A DNA stretch of 33,371 nucleotides from Pedobacter sp. (GTDB taxonomy: Bacteria; Bacteroidota; Bacteroidia; Sphingobacteriales; Sphingobacteriaceae): assembly GCA_031179845.1 (NCBI GenBank), contig JAPSHM010000007.1:1-33371 (forward strand), in the 5' to 3' direction. The position numbers and the translations under genes are program-made. The notes beneath the pieces were generated by a model that was not told the origin of the DNA, searched no databases, and worked only from the letters and a program-made list of their open reading frames with translations. Of the stretch, positions 1 to 10,069 are shown piece by piece (the first letter of the stretch is position 1; every line of letters begins with the position of its first letter).

Positions 1-336
1 TCCGTCGCGGAATGGATAGACAACCTGGTCGATGTTCGCATTGGCAGCAATGTGTGCATTTCCCAAGGGGGGCTTCTGCTTACCGGCAGTCACGATTACA
101 AAGACCCATCTTTTGGTCTCATTACCGGCAGCATTATTTTGAAAGATGGCGTTTGGGTTGGTGCGAAGGCAATAGTAAACCAAGGCATCACTGCAGACAC
201 TCACGCTGTCCTCAGTGCGGGATCAGTTGCCAACAAAAATCTGGAACCCTGGGCCATCTACCAAGGCAATCCTGCAGTTAAAATACGAATCCGATCATTC
301 CCTAACATAATAAATCATGATGACTTACTTCCATGA
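1..336 (+). CDS. WcaF-like hexapeptide (LbH) acetyltransferase, 5'-truncated by window edge
   Basis: Frame is open from base 1; ...VRIGSNVCISQGGLLLTGSHDYKDPSFGLITGSIILKDGVWVGAKAIVNQGITADTHAVLSAGSVANKNLEPWAIYQGNPA is typical of the C-terminus of LbH acetyltransferases. Confidence 0.8.
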   Translation, partial: SVAEWIDNLVDVRIGSNVCISQGGLLLTGSHDYKDPSFGLITGSIILKDGVWVGAKAIVNQGITADTHAVLSAGSVANKNLEPWAIYQGNPAVKIRIRSFPNIINHDDLLP

Positions 337-1423
337 TCACTATCCGCTCTATTATCTGCTCATCGTGATCACTTCATTTTCCATCTCAAGACTAATCATT
401 CCTTCCATTATCCACGTTGCCAAAACCCGACATTTGTATGATGACCTTGGCTACTTACGAAAGATCCATAATCCAGGGATCTCACGTTTAGGCGGTGTAG
501 CAATCTTTGTCAGTTTTAGCATAACTTTACTTTTATGGAACATTAGCAATCCAACATTACCTTCAAATTTTCTTTTAACGGCCTGTATCCTACTTTTTGC
601 TATTGGAATTAAAGACGATTTGGCCGGGGTAGGTCATCGAACCAAATTTGTCATCCAATTTATTGCTGCATTGATCCTCGTTATTCCAGGGAACATCCGC
701 CTCAGCGATTTGCATGATATACTGGGTATGAATGAGCTGTCTTATATCACCAGTGTTATTGTATCAATGCTGATCATTATGATCATCATCAATGCATTTA
801 ATTTGATTGATGGAATTGATGGACTGGCTGCCGTTACGGGAATTATCGTAAATAGTTTTTTTTCAGCCTTATTCATCTACATTCATCAATATGAATTGGC
901 CGCCATATCCTTAACAATAGTCGGTGCAATTTTAGGATTTCTGAAGTTCAATATCACTCCTGCCAAAATCTTTATGGGAGACACCGGCTCTTTAATTATC
1001 GGTATGACGTCTTCAGTAATAGCTTTAAAATTTATAGAAGTAAGCAGTGCAACAGTGCCTCACTCATCCACCAAAGTCGCGTCATCTTTAGGCATTACGC
1101 TCGCAATTTTAATTGGACCAATCGCCGATACTATAAGAGTATTTATCATTCGGCTAGTAGAGGGAAGATCTCCGTTTCAGGGAGATCGGAACCACATTCA
1201 CCACCGCGTTCTGAGGTTAGGTTTTTCCCATCTACAAACCACCATTATCCTTGCTTTACTTAATCTTTCAATGATACTAATCGCCTTCATTTTTTCTCCA
1301 TACGGTAATACGCTTACCATCCTAATTATCATCGCAATAATAATGATGATGAACTGGGTGCTGACCTATTTGATCCGTTCAAAGGAGCGGATGAATTACA
1401 GATTTATGAACTTGTTTGTTTAA
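317..1423 (+). CDS. MraY/WecA-family undecaprenyl-phosphate glycosyl-1-phosphate transferase
   Basis: Polytopic; motifs NAFNLIDGIDGLA, FMGDTGSLIIG and RNHIHHRVLRLG; overlaps the end of the upstream acetyltransferase gene. Confidence 0.88.
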   Translation: MMTYFHDHYPLYYLLIVITSFSISRLIIPSIIHVAKTRHLYDDLGYLRKIHNPGISRLGGVAIFVSFSITLLLWNISNPTLPSNFLLTACILLFAIGIKDDLAGVGHRTKFVIQFIAALILVIPGNIRLSDLHDILGMNELSYITSVIVSMLIIMIIINAFNLIDGIDGLAAVTGIIVNSFFSALFIYIHQYELAAISLTIVGAILGFLKFNITPAKIFMGDTGSLIIGMTSSVIALKFIEVSSATVPHSSTKVASSLGITLAILIGPIADTIRVFIIRLVEGRSPFQGDRNHIHHRVLRLGFSHLQTTIILALLNLSMILIAFIFSPYGNTLTILIIIAIIMMMNWVLTYLIRSKERMNYRFMNLFV

Positions 1424-1487
1424 AGTTAATTTGCCATATTGCAATGATCCTCCCTGCCTAAATTCGAAATCATTATTTAATTATTAA

Positions 1488-2174
1488 ATGAATAATCAAC
1501 CGCGTGCGGATCATAGTACGAACAACATTAGCGCCCTCAACGACAACGCAAATCTCTTCGCACTACTAAAAAAACAGGAACAAGACTACAACGATCTGTT
1601 GATCAGGTTTAATACGCTTTCTAAAGCGACCAGTGATGCGGTTTGGGACCTTGATATCCTTAGTGGTCATATGGTCTGGAATAAAGGTATCGTCGGAATA
1701 TTTGGACATCGCAGTATATCCCCTACAAAAGAATGGTGGCAAAGTCACATTCATCCAGACGACCTAAATTTGGTTCTAAATGAGTTTGAGCTTTTATTTA
1801 AAAACCACAAATCGAGGTCACGAACTGAATACCGGTTCAGGTGCGCGGACGGTAGTTATAAAAATGTTCTGGATCGTTCCTTTATTCTATTTGATGAATC
1901 TGAAAATGCCGTGAGGATTATTGGTTCGATACAAGATATCACAGAGCAAGTTAAGCATGAAAACGCCATGCAACAGCAAAATTTACGATTAAGGGAAATC
2001 TCATGGATCCAATCTCACGAAGTACGTGCACCGCTGGCCAGGATCATGGGATTGGTTAACTTGTTAGATGATGTAGAAGCAAGTCCTGAAGTTAAAGAAA
2101 TGCTAAAACATTTGAGTAATTCTTCAGAGGAGCTAGACAACGTAATCAGTAACATTCTTAAGCGGACCTCTTAA
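1488..2174 (+). CDS. PAS domain protein with HisKA-like H-box and no HATPase domain
   Basis: PAS/PAC segment (WDLDILSGHMVWNKGIVGIFG...EYRFRCADGSYKNVLDRSFILFDE...RIIGSIQDITE) followed by SHEVRAPLARIMGLVNLL H-box; protein stops at 228 aa. Confidence 0.8.
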   Translation: MNNQPRADHSTNNISALNDNANLFALLKKQEQDYNDLLIRFNTLSKATSDAVWDLDILSGHMVWNKGIVGIFGHRSISPTKEWWQSHIHPDDLNLVLNEFELLFKNHKSRSRTEYRFRCADGSYKNVLDRSFILFDESENAVRIIGSIQDITEQVKHENAMQQQNLRLREISWIQSHEVRAPLARIMGLVNLLDDVEASPEVKEMLKHLSNSSEELDNVISNILKRTS

Positions 2175-2186
2175 AGCACTTCATCT

Positions 2187-3794
2187 TTAAAAATCCTGAT
2201 ACAAGTTTCGGAAAGTACTACGCAGACCGAATGTAAATAGCACCGTATTTCCGGGATTAACGGCATTGCTTTCCCTTCTATATATTCCCCCTGCTTCCAG
2301 TCTTAAATTGTATTTGGGATTGAGGAGGTAGGAGGCTTTTGTTTCAGCAAAATAGAGGTTGGTTTTTATACCTTGTCCAATTTTGTTGCCATAGTTTGCA
2401 GCTCTCGTCTCGTAACTTTTAAAGATGTCCTTGCCATAATTTTCACCCTCAGGATCCAATCCATATCGCGCATACATCAGTTGCCCTTGTAAATCAAAAC
2501 GTTTATAGCTATAATTTAAGATTCCAAGCAACTCTCTAAAGTTTGCCCCGAATGGATGAGCCAAAGGCTGGTTCATCGCAGCATAATTGGAAATTCGGTT
2601 AAAGTGCGCGTAAGTATAGGGTCTTGCTGTATTGAATTCTGCCAGGTAATTGAGATTCTTTACCTTAAAGATATCCGATCCTCTGATACCCAACTGCAGC
2701 GCCCATTTATTAGCCCAATAGCCCTTATTGCTAAAAACTTCTTTTGCTGTGAATTCATCGATCATGAATTGTCCGTATAAGGTTGCATTATCCAGAATCT
2801 CATACTTTGTATTGATACCAATACGCATTTTATCAGGCGAATTCACATTAGCACCTTCTACAGATCTTAAGAAAATAAAAGGATGTATGTAATTGAAATC
2901 GAAGCCACGTTTACCTTCCGGCTCCGCATCAGCCCAGGTAACGGCCTGGAAGAAACCTATAGAAAACCGATTGGTCACATTCCAATCAAGGTAATGCATG
3001 GCTGCCCATTTTCCCCGATCACCTAAACGCCTGTCCGTCGTTAATTTCTCCGCCCCCGGGTCCAACATATATCCGAAGATCGTTTGATATTGAACATTCC
3101 CCAAGCTTGTTCTAAGCCTTAAAAAGGAATAATTTGCTGCTACGTCGGACAACAACATAGACCTGTAGCCATCCCCGATAAAATTCTTATCGTATCCCAG
3201 AGCAATATTTAAATGTTTATTCGGAGTATAGGACAACAAAGCAGTTACATATGACCAATCTTTTGTCTTTTTGCCAAATTTTCCACTCATCTCAGAAGGG
3301 ACCACCTGGTTGGCATTGATGAAATCGGTAATGTAATTGGCGAACACGCCTTGATTTTCAAACCCATTGGTATAAAATGAGAACTTTTCCCCAATTGTTC
3401 CACCGATCTGGAAGCCCCTTGTATTTTTCCAGGTAGTTGTACTGTTTTCGAAATCCCTGCCGATCTGGAAGTCTGGAAGAAAATCTGCATATACCGTATA
3501 ATCGTCTCCTTTGAAGTTAAAAAGATGCTCAGTCGTTAGTTTCCTGCGGACCCATGAACGCTGAATTGTGGAATCCTCACCCATTTGCATCAATTCCTGA
3601 TAACGGTCTACCAGTAAAGAATCGTCTGCATAAAAGCCTTTAATGGCAGAATGTGAACCGGTATTTACATCATATACTGACTTGTTCAGCTTTTGATAAA
3701 ATTGATAGGAGTATGGTATGTTTACATTAGGAGTTTGTGCTTTTACCAGAAAGCCGGCAAAAGTTAAAACACCCATCAATAGAATTTTTCTCAT
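2187..3794 (-). CDS. Wzi/RemB-like outer-membrane beta-barrel protein (capsule assembly/gliding-related)
   Basis: Signal peptide MRKILLMGVLTFAGFLVKAQ at internal Met27 of the track ORF (start at 3794, after the upstream stop at 3796); beta-rich body with aromatic strands; capsule-locus context. Confidence 0.7.
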   Translation of the reverse strand: MRKILLMGVLTFAGFLVKAQTPNVNIPYSYQFYQKLNKSVYDVNTGSHSAIKGFYADDSLLVDRYQELMQMGEDSTIQRSWVRRKLTTEHLFNFKGDDYTVYADFLPDFQIGRDFENSTTTWKNTRGFQIGGTIGEKFSFYTNGFENQGVFANYITDFINANQVVPSEMSGKFGKKTKDWSYVTALLSYTPNKHLNIALGYDKNFIGDGYRSMLLSDVAANYSFLRLRTSLGNVQYQTIFGYMLDPGAEKLTTDRRLGDRGKWAAMHYLDWNVTNRFSIGFFQAVTWADAEPEGKRGFDFNYIHPFIFLRSVEGANVNSPDKMRIGINTKYEILDNATLYGQFMIDEFTAKEVFSNKGYWANKWALQLGIRGSDIFKVKNLNYLAEFNTARPYTYAHFNRISNYAAMNQPLAHPFGANFRELLGILNYSYKRFDLQGQLMYARYGLDPEGENYGKDIFKSYETRAANYGNKIGQGIKTNLYFAETKASYLLNPKYNLRLEAGGIYRRESNAVNPGNTVLFTFGLRSTFRNLYQDF

Positions 3795-3795
3795 T

Positions 3796-5748
3796 TTAGT
3801 TGTTTTCTTCAACTGGTGTTTGAACATCCAGTTCTTCAAATACGGAGTTTTTGCTGATGAACTCAGGGACAATGAACTTCATTTGTTTAACTACCTGCCT
3901 ATTATTACTTAGTGAAGCATATTGGATTAACTGATAAATTTGTGCCTCAATCTCATTAAATACATACTCGCGTACCTGTCCAATCATTATTTTTTCATGA
4001 TGGGTAGGAATGGTACTTTCCCTGTCGTTTAACAGCTCTTCAAACAATTTTTCACCGGGTCTCAGGCCAGAAAAGGAAATTTTAATATCTTGATTCGGGA
4101 CCAAACCTGCTAAGCGGATCATTTTTTTAGCCAACTCGACAATTTTCACCGACTTACCCATGTCAAATATATAGATCTCTCCCCCTTTGCCCATACAGCC
4201 TGCCTCTAGTACCAAACGGCAAGCTTCAGGGATAGTCATGAAATAGCGGGTGATTTCCGGATGAGTCACGGTAACAGGCCCTCCTTTTTCAATTTGTTGC
4301 TTGAATCGGGGGATAACAGAACCATTCGAGCCAAGTACATTTCCAAACCGGGTAGTGATAAACTTAGTAATTGGTTTAACATTACCCTCGTTTAAATAAC
4401 TTAATCCATTTGAGAAAAGGACATTTGGATTATTAAGCGAGTTGTTCAGTGACTGCACATACATTTCTGCAATCCTTTTTGAAGCGCCCATTACATTCGT
4501 AGGGTTTACCGCTTTGTCAGTGGATATCATCACAAATTTTTGTACCCCATGCTTTACGGATAAATCGGCAATGGTCTTTGTGCCCAACACATTCGTTTTT
4601 ACAGCTTCTGCTGGATTATCTTCCATTAAAGGGACATGCTTATAGGCCGCCGCGTGATAGACGTAGTGTGGCTTATAAGTAGCAAATAAGGTTTCCATCC
4701 GTTTGACATCTTTTACATCACCAATGAAGGCATGGAAGTTCGTATTGGCATGAGTTTCTTCCAGTTCCAAATAAATGTTATGCAAAGCTGTTTCACTTTG
4801 ATCACAAAGTATGATCAAGCCCGTCTCAAATTTGAGTAACTGCCTAACAATTTCACTTCCAATCGATCCAGCAGCGCCGGTAATCAAGATTCGTTTTCCT
4901 TTCAGCTGATTTTGAATTCCATCGATATCAATTTCTATCGTCTTCCTGTTCAGCAGATCTTCTATATTGATGTTTTGTATTTGTGCAGTGGTGACATGTC
5001 CCCTTGCCCACACTTCCGGAGATGGGATATTTAGAATCTTAACTTCGTTCTCCAGGCAAATATCAACAATCTGGTTTTTACGTTCCAATGGGATTGTATA
5101 GGAAGCGAATATAATCTCATCCACCTCGTGGTCCACAATCAAATGTTCCAAATTCGAGGCATCTAATATTCGAATTCCGTCAATAGTCTTACCGACCTTA
5201 CGCAGGTCATCGTCAACAAACGCAGTAATGGTCTTGTTAACCTTGGGATCATGATCGAAAGTTCTCTTGGTAGCAACTCCTGCTTCGCCGGCTCCATAAA
5301 TGATGATCCGTATTTTGTCTAGATTAGCATTCTTAATGTACATAAAAAAGTACTTTACAACAATTCTATAAGTGATCAAGAACAAAAAGTTACAAAGCGT
5401 ATAGGTAATTATGGTTGCGCTACTAATTACATGCTCGCCAGTTACAACAATTGCAACGGCATGGGTGAAGAATAGAATCAAAGAACTAAGTACTACAGCA
5501 AATAAAATTCTGAAAGAATCCTGTGCAGAGGTATACCTGACAATCCCCGCGAACGTCTTTACGCTATAAAAAACAAAAAAGTTTATTACAATGACTAAAA
5601 CTACTGCTTTATAAAAAGCTAGAAAGTCAATGGAGGAAATAACAAAATTCTTTCTAAGTATAACCGCAAATAAAAGCGCGATAATACTTAAACAAATATC
5701 AATAGTAAAAATAATCCAACGAGATACGATTTGTAGTTTTGTAAACAT
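3796..5748 (-). CDS. CapD/WbpM/PglF-like membrane nucleotide-sugar 4,6-dehydratase
   Basis: N-terminal TM helices, then IIYGAGEAGVATKR and GKRILITGAAGSIGSEIVRQL...STDKAVNPTNVMGASKRIAEMY...RFGNVLGSNGSVIPRFKQQI. Confidence 0.92.
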   Translation of the reverse strand: MFTKLQIVSRWIIFTIDICLSIIALLFAVILRKNFVISSIDFLAFYKAVVLVIVINFFVFYSVKTFAGIVRYTSAQDSFRILFAVVLSSLILFFTHAVAIVVTGEHVISSATIITYTLCNFLFLITYRIVVKYFFMYIKNANLDKIRIIIYGAGEAGVATKRTFDHDPKVNKTITAFVDDDLRKVGKTIDGIRILDASNLEHLIVDHEVDEIIFASYTIPLERKNQIVDICLENEVKILNIPSPEVWARGHVTTAQIQNINIEDLLNRKTIEIDIDGIQNQLKGKRILITGAAGSIGSEIVRQLLKFETGLIILCDQSETALHNIYLELEETHANTNFHAFIGDVKDVKRMETLFATYKPHYVYHAAAYKHVPLMEDNPAEAVKTNVLGTKTIADLSVKHGVQKFVMISTDKAVNPTNVMGASKRIAEMYVQSLNNSLNNPNVLFSNGLSYLNEGNVKPITKFITTRFGNVLGSNGSVIPRFKQQIEKGGPVTVTHPEITRYFMTIPEACRLVLEAGCMGKGGEIYIFDMGKSVKIVELAKKMIRLAGLVPNQDIKISFSGLRPGEKLFEELLNDRESTIPTHHEKIMIGQVREYVFNEIEAQIYQLIQYASLSNNRQVVKQMKFIVPEFISKNSVFEELDVQTPVEENN

Positions 5749-5773
5749 ACTCGATACATAAAAATGATCCGTG

Positions 5774-5781
5774 CAAAACTA
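5774..5781 (-). promoter_or_regulatory. Candidate -7 box TAGTTTTG upstream of the CapD-like gene
   Basis: Matches Bacteroidota TAnnTTTG in a 106-nt gap; no clear TTTG -33 partner. Confidence 0.3.
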
Positions 5782-5854
5782 ACAATAATTACACCAAAAT
5801 ACCGCATTAAACTAATAAGAAAAAGAATAGAATATCAAGATAATGACAAAAAAA

Positions 5855-6802
5855 TTAAGAGATTGCGTTAATCATCAGTTTCTTTTTCAAAAGGACATAC
5901 AATAAGACCAAAGGACCGGTAGTTAAAAGAAAAAGAAATGCAACATTCAACGGTACCCATATAACCGATGCAATGATCATAAGTTGTAACACTGCATATA
6001 AAACAGCTACAAATAGGTGAGGTATTTTTAGATCATTAGCCAGAATTTGATAAAAATGTAATCGATGCGCTTTAAATATATTTTGTTTCAACATCAACCG
6101 ATGAATAATCGTTAATACTGCGTCTACTCCATAAACTGCTAAAAATAATATATAAGCATAATTTCCAGTCTGAATAATCAATTTCAAAATCAGATAGATA
6201 ATCCAAAATGCAATACTGATACTTCCTACATCTCCAGCGAAGCATTTAGCTTTTTTTCGAAAGTTGAAAAACAAGAATACTAAGCAAGCTGCAATGGGAA
6301 ACCAGATCAGATCTGGTTCAATAAAAGGACTAATTTGGTAATTCACATATTGTAACCCGCCTAAAATTACAAGGCTATACAACCCAGTTATGCCATTAAT
6401 ACCATCCATAAAATTATAGGCATTTATGATTCCAATTACTAGGATAAACAATCCGAAACAGATATACCAGGGAAAAAGATTAAAAACGTTTAGAAAGAGA
6501 AACATTAAAGTCACTGCAATTAAATGAAAAATGACTCTAATTCTATTGGATAATGTTATTCTATCATCAACAAAGCTAATAATACCAATGATTAGCATAC
6601 CTAAGATTGGCATCCAATATTCAGGCTGTAAAAAGAAGCTGCAAAATGCTGCAAAGAGAAAGATGATGCCTCCTCCTCTTATCGTGATTTCAACATGGGA
6701 ACTTCTTTCATTTGGTTGATCAATGATATTATAGTGATCTGCTATCTTAAAATAGAGTAGCATTATAACAAACATCAGAAAGATATATAGTAAATATAGC
6801 AT
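5855..6802 (-). CDS. WbpL-like initiating glycosyl-1-phosphate transferase
   Basis: Polytopic; NERSSHVEITIRGGGIIF, AYNFMDGINGITG, FAGDVGSISIAF and HRLHFYQIL motifs of the WbpL/WecA family. Confidence 0.88.
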   Translation of the reverse strand: MLYLLYIFLMFVIMLLYFKIADHYNIIDQPNERSSHVEITIRGGGIIFLFAAFCSFFLQPEYWMPILGMLIIGIISFVDDRITLSNRIRVIFHLIAVTLMFLFLNVFNLFPWYICFGLFILVIGIINAYNFMDGINGITGLYSLVILGGLQYVNYQISPFIEPDLIWFPIAACLVFLFFNFRKKAKCFAGDVGSISIAFWIIYLILKLIIQTGNYAYILFLAVYGVDAVLTIIHRLMLKQNIFKAHRLHFYQILANDLKIPHLFVAVLYAVLQLMIIASVIWVPLNVAFLFLLTTGPLVLLYVLLKKKLMINAIS

Positions 6803-6804
6803 TG

Positions 6805-7707
6805 TCAGTTTATTTTAAATTCTTCCAAAACTGGTGTTGGATTCCAGCCAAACATGTTTACAGCTTTTTGATCATCAAATGTAAGGTCTTCTGTAATTTT
6901 TGTGAGTTTGGCTGAATTAATCGGTGCATAGCAACCGAGAAAATCTCCAATTTTTGCTATAATTCGTGCAATCCAAGTCGGGATATTTAACGGTTTCGAC
7001 TTACCCAATTGACTAGCAATAACTAGAGACAGCTCAGAAAAATTAGGATGTTTTCGGTCAGTTAAATTGTAAATGCCACCTATCATTGCCACTTTAGGTA
7101 TAATTGCAGCAACATCCTTTGCAAGAACAATGCTTTTGCGTGCCTTACCACCGGCAATATCAAAATAATAACCATTGTAAATTCCTTTGATCATAGCACC
7201 AAGGTTGCCTGGAGGATTTATCCCGGCGATAAGTGGTAGCCGTAGAATTGTACCTAAAACATTGTGCTTAGTACACCAGCTTATAATCAAATCTTCGGCC
7301 TGCACCTTACTTAAACCATAAGGGTCTTTCGCAAGTAGATCATATTCCTCAGTGATCATGTTTCCAGTCTCTCTTCCATAGACAGCTACGGAACTGATGA
7401 AAATGAAGCTCTTGGGTAATGTTCCGGATTGTTCAATTCCTTTCAATAAGTTTTCTGTTCCTTTTACATTTATGTCGAAGAATGATTGATTCTCTTTAGT
7501 ATTTCTTGGAACCATATGTGCTTTACCAGCACAATGTATCACCAGATCCACCTCCGGTTTTATAATGGGTATACCAGTAGACAAATCGGCGACCAAATCA
7601 TTGGATTGTTGTCGTCCAAGACTCATGACAATAAAGGATGAAAGATTTTCTAATATTGATCTTCCTAAAAACCCCGTACTTCCCGTTAAAAGAATAGATT
7701 TAATCAT
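6805..7707 (-). CDS. NAD-dependent epimerase/dehydratase (WbpV/WbpK-like 4-keto reductase or epimerase)
   Basis: MIKSILLTGSTGFLGRSILENL Rossmann motif; SSVAVYG..., DPYGLSKVQAE active-site YxxxK; next to WbpL-like gene. Confidence 0.85.
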   Translation of the reverse strand: MIKSILLTGSTGFLGRSILENLSSFIVMSLGRQQSNDLVADLSTGIPIIKPEVDLVIHCAGKAHMVPRNTKENQSFFDINVKGTENLLKGIEQSGTLPKSFIFISSVAVYGRETGNMITEEYDLLAKDPYGLSKVQAEDLIISWCTKHNVLGTILRLPLIAGINPPGNLGAMIKGIYNGYYFDIAGGKARKSIVLAKDVAAIIPKVAMIGGIYNLTDRKHPNFSELSLVIASQLGKSKPLNIPTWIARIIAKIGDFLGCYAPINSAKLTKITEDLTFDDQKAVNMFGWNPTPVLEEFKIN

Positions 7708-8932
7708 TCATCAAGTTTTTGAATCTGTCCAAAATTTTATCCTTTGCATAGCGGGTCATAACAAGCTCGCGCCCTTTTGCACCTTTCCGCTCTGCCTCAA
7801 TAAGCACCTTTGAATCCAATCTATTAAAGAAATCGACAAGTGAATCTACTTCCCATTCATCAAAAGTGTAACCGCAATCGTGAGTCCTAACCATTTTGGA
7901 TATTTCCGTTTGTTTATTCCCTATAAAGAGAATTGGTTTTGACGCAGCTAAAATATTATAAGATTTAGATGGCACGCCTAAGCCATATAAATCTGGTGCT
8001 AACGTAACTAATCCGAAATGGCAGGCATTGAGAAAAACGTTTTGATCATCTCGACACATTGCCCCAGCAAATGTCACATTTGTTAACTGCTGGTTAGTAA
8101 CTTCGGCACGCAAAGTAGTTAAAAGAGCACCATCTCCAATAAACAAAAAATGTACCAATGGATTGTCAATTTTCTTTATAATTTGTAATAACCTTTCCAG
8201 TCCTTGCATCCTACCTAAATTCCCAGCGAAACAAAAGACAATTTTATCATCCAAGCCGTATCTGATTATCAATTCATTTTCTTTGAAATGAGTAGGCGCA
8301 ATTGCATCAACGTTAGCCCAGTTTTCAATAACTTTAATTGGAACTTTATCGTTGGTCTTAGCACTTAAAATCTCTAACATATCCGAACCCAAAACGATTA
8401 AAGTCGACGCCTGACGATAACTCCAGTCAAAAATCTGTTTTATGAAACGATAACCAAGGTTTTTATTTGATCTGATAATCTTTGCAGGAATAAGATTCTC
8501 GGGAAAAACATCGTGAACCAAAATCAATAACCTATTACCTTTTATCCAAGTAATTATGGAATAGAACGGTATTACAAATGCCGGATTTGTCACTATGAAC
8601 ACCGTATCGTTCTTTCCAACCCAAATTAACCCTCTAAAAAACATCCCCAAACTTAGAATAAAAAGTCTAACAATGCGTGTTATAAGGTGGTTCTTATTCA
8701 GATTTAAAGTGCCTATCCGGTGGATTTTAAAATGAAAGTCTAATGTTGCATTCCCGTCATTCAATTTATCGTAACCTGCAGGTCCACATATTACATGTAC
8801 CTCATGATCTTGAGCCAGTGCCTCCGCGATGTTGGTCATAATATACCCCGTAGACGCCTGATCAGGATAGAACAACTCAGATACGATCCATACCTTCGTC
8901 CTTTTCAGATTATTCACTAGTATTCGCTCCAA
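7700..8932 (-). CDS. WbuB-like glycosyltransferase (GT4), candidate L-FucNAc transferase
   Basis: KVWIVSELFYPDQASTGYIMTNIAEAL N-terminus; FAGNLGRMQGLERLL and GLGVPSKSYNILAASKPIL GT4 motifs; directly downstream of the FnlABC-like genes. Confidence 0.82.
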   Translation of the reverse strand: MERILVNNLKRTKVWIVSELFYPDQASTGYIMTNIAEALAQDHEVHVICGPAGYDKLNDGNATLDFHFKIHRIGTLNLNKNHLITRIVRLFILSLGMFFRGLIWVGKNDTVFIVTNPAFVIPFYSIITWIKGNRLLILVHDVFPENLIPAKIIRSNKNLGYRFIKQIFDWSYRQASTLIVLGSDMLEILSAKTNDKVPIKVIENWANVDAIAPTHFKENELIIRYGLDDKIVFCFAGNLGRMQGLERLLQIIKKIDNPLVHFLFIGDGALLTTLRAEVTNQQLTNVTFAGAMCRDDQNVFLNACHFGLVTLAPDLYGLGVPSKSYNILAASKPILFIGNKQTEISKMVRTHDCGYTFDEWEVDSLVDFFNRLDSKVLIEAERKGAKGRELVMTRYAKDKILDRFKNLMND

Positions 8933-10056
8933 ACCACTCTTTTAATGTAATCAACATAGCTTATGATAATACGAACCACCTTATCGGAAACATTTGGCAT
9001 TGAGTAATCAGCCACTCTCCTAAAATTTCGATCCGCTCCCCGTTTTTGGTAAGACAATTGCGTCAAACCCTGCAAAATTCGCTGCGGATTCATTCCTACC
9101 ATCATTACTGACGCTTCTTCCATGGCTTCCGGACGTTCATGGGCATCCCGCAAATTAAGTGCAGGAAAGTTCAATGTTGAAGATTCTTCAGATATTGTAC
9201 CGCTATCAGACAATACGGCATAGGATCTCATTTGTAAAGCGTTGTAATCATTAAAGCCCATCGGTTTAAGGAATTGAACTTCGGGCCTCATCGCTATCTT
9301 TTTAGACTCAATCATATTCCTCGTTCGGGGATGGGTACTTACGATAATCGGATACTTGTATCTCTCAGCGATTAAGTTTAAAGCATCCATTAAACTGGTA
9401 AAATTCTTCTCACTGCTTATATTTTCTTCCCGATGCGAAGATACCACAAAGTACTTCTGATCTTCCAGATCCAATCGACTTAAGATATTAGAACTTTCAA
9501 TCTGAGGCATATAATGATTTAAGACCTCAAACATAGGAGATCCAGTTTTGATAATTCTATCCGGCGGCAATCCCTCACGCAAAAGGTACTCCCGGGCAAT
9601 AGAGCTGTAAGTAAGGTTCACATCAGAAATATGGTCTACAATCTTTCGATTTGTTTCTTCAGGTACCCGCTGATCAAAACAACGATTACCAGCCTCCATG
9701 TGGAAGATCGGGATATGTCGTTTTTTTGCTGGAATTGCACACAGGCAGGAATTTGTATCGCCCAAGATCAAAAAGGCATCTGGCTGCTCGGACTCCAATA
9801 ACGGGTCAATTTTGATCAGGATTTGGCCTACAGTTTCCGTCGCAGTTTTGCCCGCAGCATTTAAAAAAAAGTCAGGTTTGCGAATCGCAAGATCATCAAA
9901 AAAGATCTGATTCAGCTCATAATCGTAATTTTGACCAGTGTGAACGACAACATGTTCAATCGCTTCTGAAGCGTCTAAAGCCGCCATTACCCTTGCTAAT
10001 CTGATAATCTCGGGGCGGGTACCAACAACCGTCATCACTTTTAACTTCTCTTTCAT
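8917..10056 (-). CDS. Non-hydrolysing UDP-GlcNAc 2-epimerase family (FnlC/WbjD/CapG-like)
   Basis: KVMTVVGTRPEIIRLARVMAAL, HTGQNYDYELNQIFFDDL, HMEAGNRCFDQRVPEETNRKIVDH, LSDSGTISEES. Confidence 0.9.
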   Translation of the reverse strand: MKEKLKVMTVVGTRPEIIRLARVMAALDASEAIEHVVVHTGQNYDYELNQIFFDDLAIRKPDFFLNAAGKTATETVGQILIKIDPLLESEQPDAFLILGDTNSCLCAIPAKKRHIPIFHMEAGNRCFDQRVPEETNRKIVDHISDVNLTYSSIAREYLLREGLPPDRIIKTGSPMFEVLNHYMPQIESSNILSRLDLEDQKYFVVSSHREENISSEKNFTSLMDALNLIAERYKYPIIVSTHPRTRNMIESKKIAMRPEVQFLKPMGFNDYNALQMRSYAVLSDSGTISEESSTLNFPALNLRDAHERPEAMEEASVMMVGMNPQRILQGLTQLSYQKRGADRNFRRVADYSMPNVSDKVVRIIISYVDYIKRVVWSEY

Positions 10057-10069
10057 TGATAATTTCTAT

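Noticed and set aside
12-281. 89-aa ORF in another frame of the partial acetyltransferase
   Set aside because: The overlapping frame from base 1 gives a clear hexapeptide acetyltransferase; this one is Arg/His/Gln-rich and unlike a real protein.
2174-2187. Bidirectional terminator between the convergent PAS protein and Wzi-like genes
   Set aside because: Only about 12 nt separate the stop codons and no GC stem plus T-run is visible.
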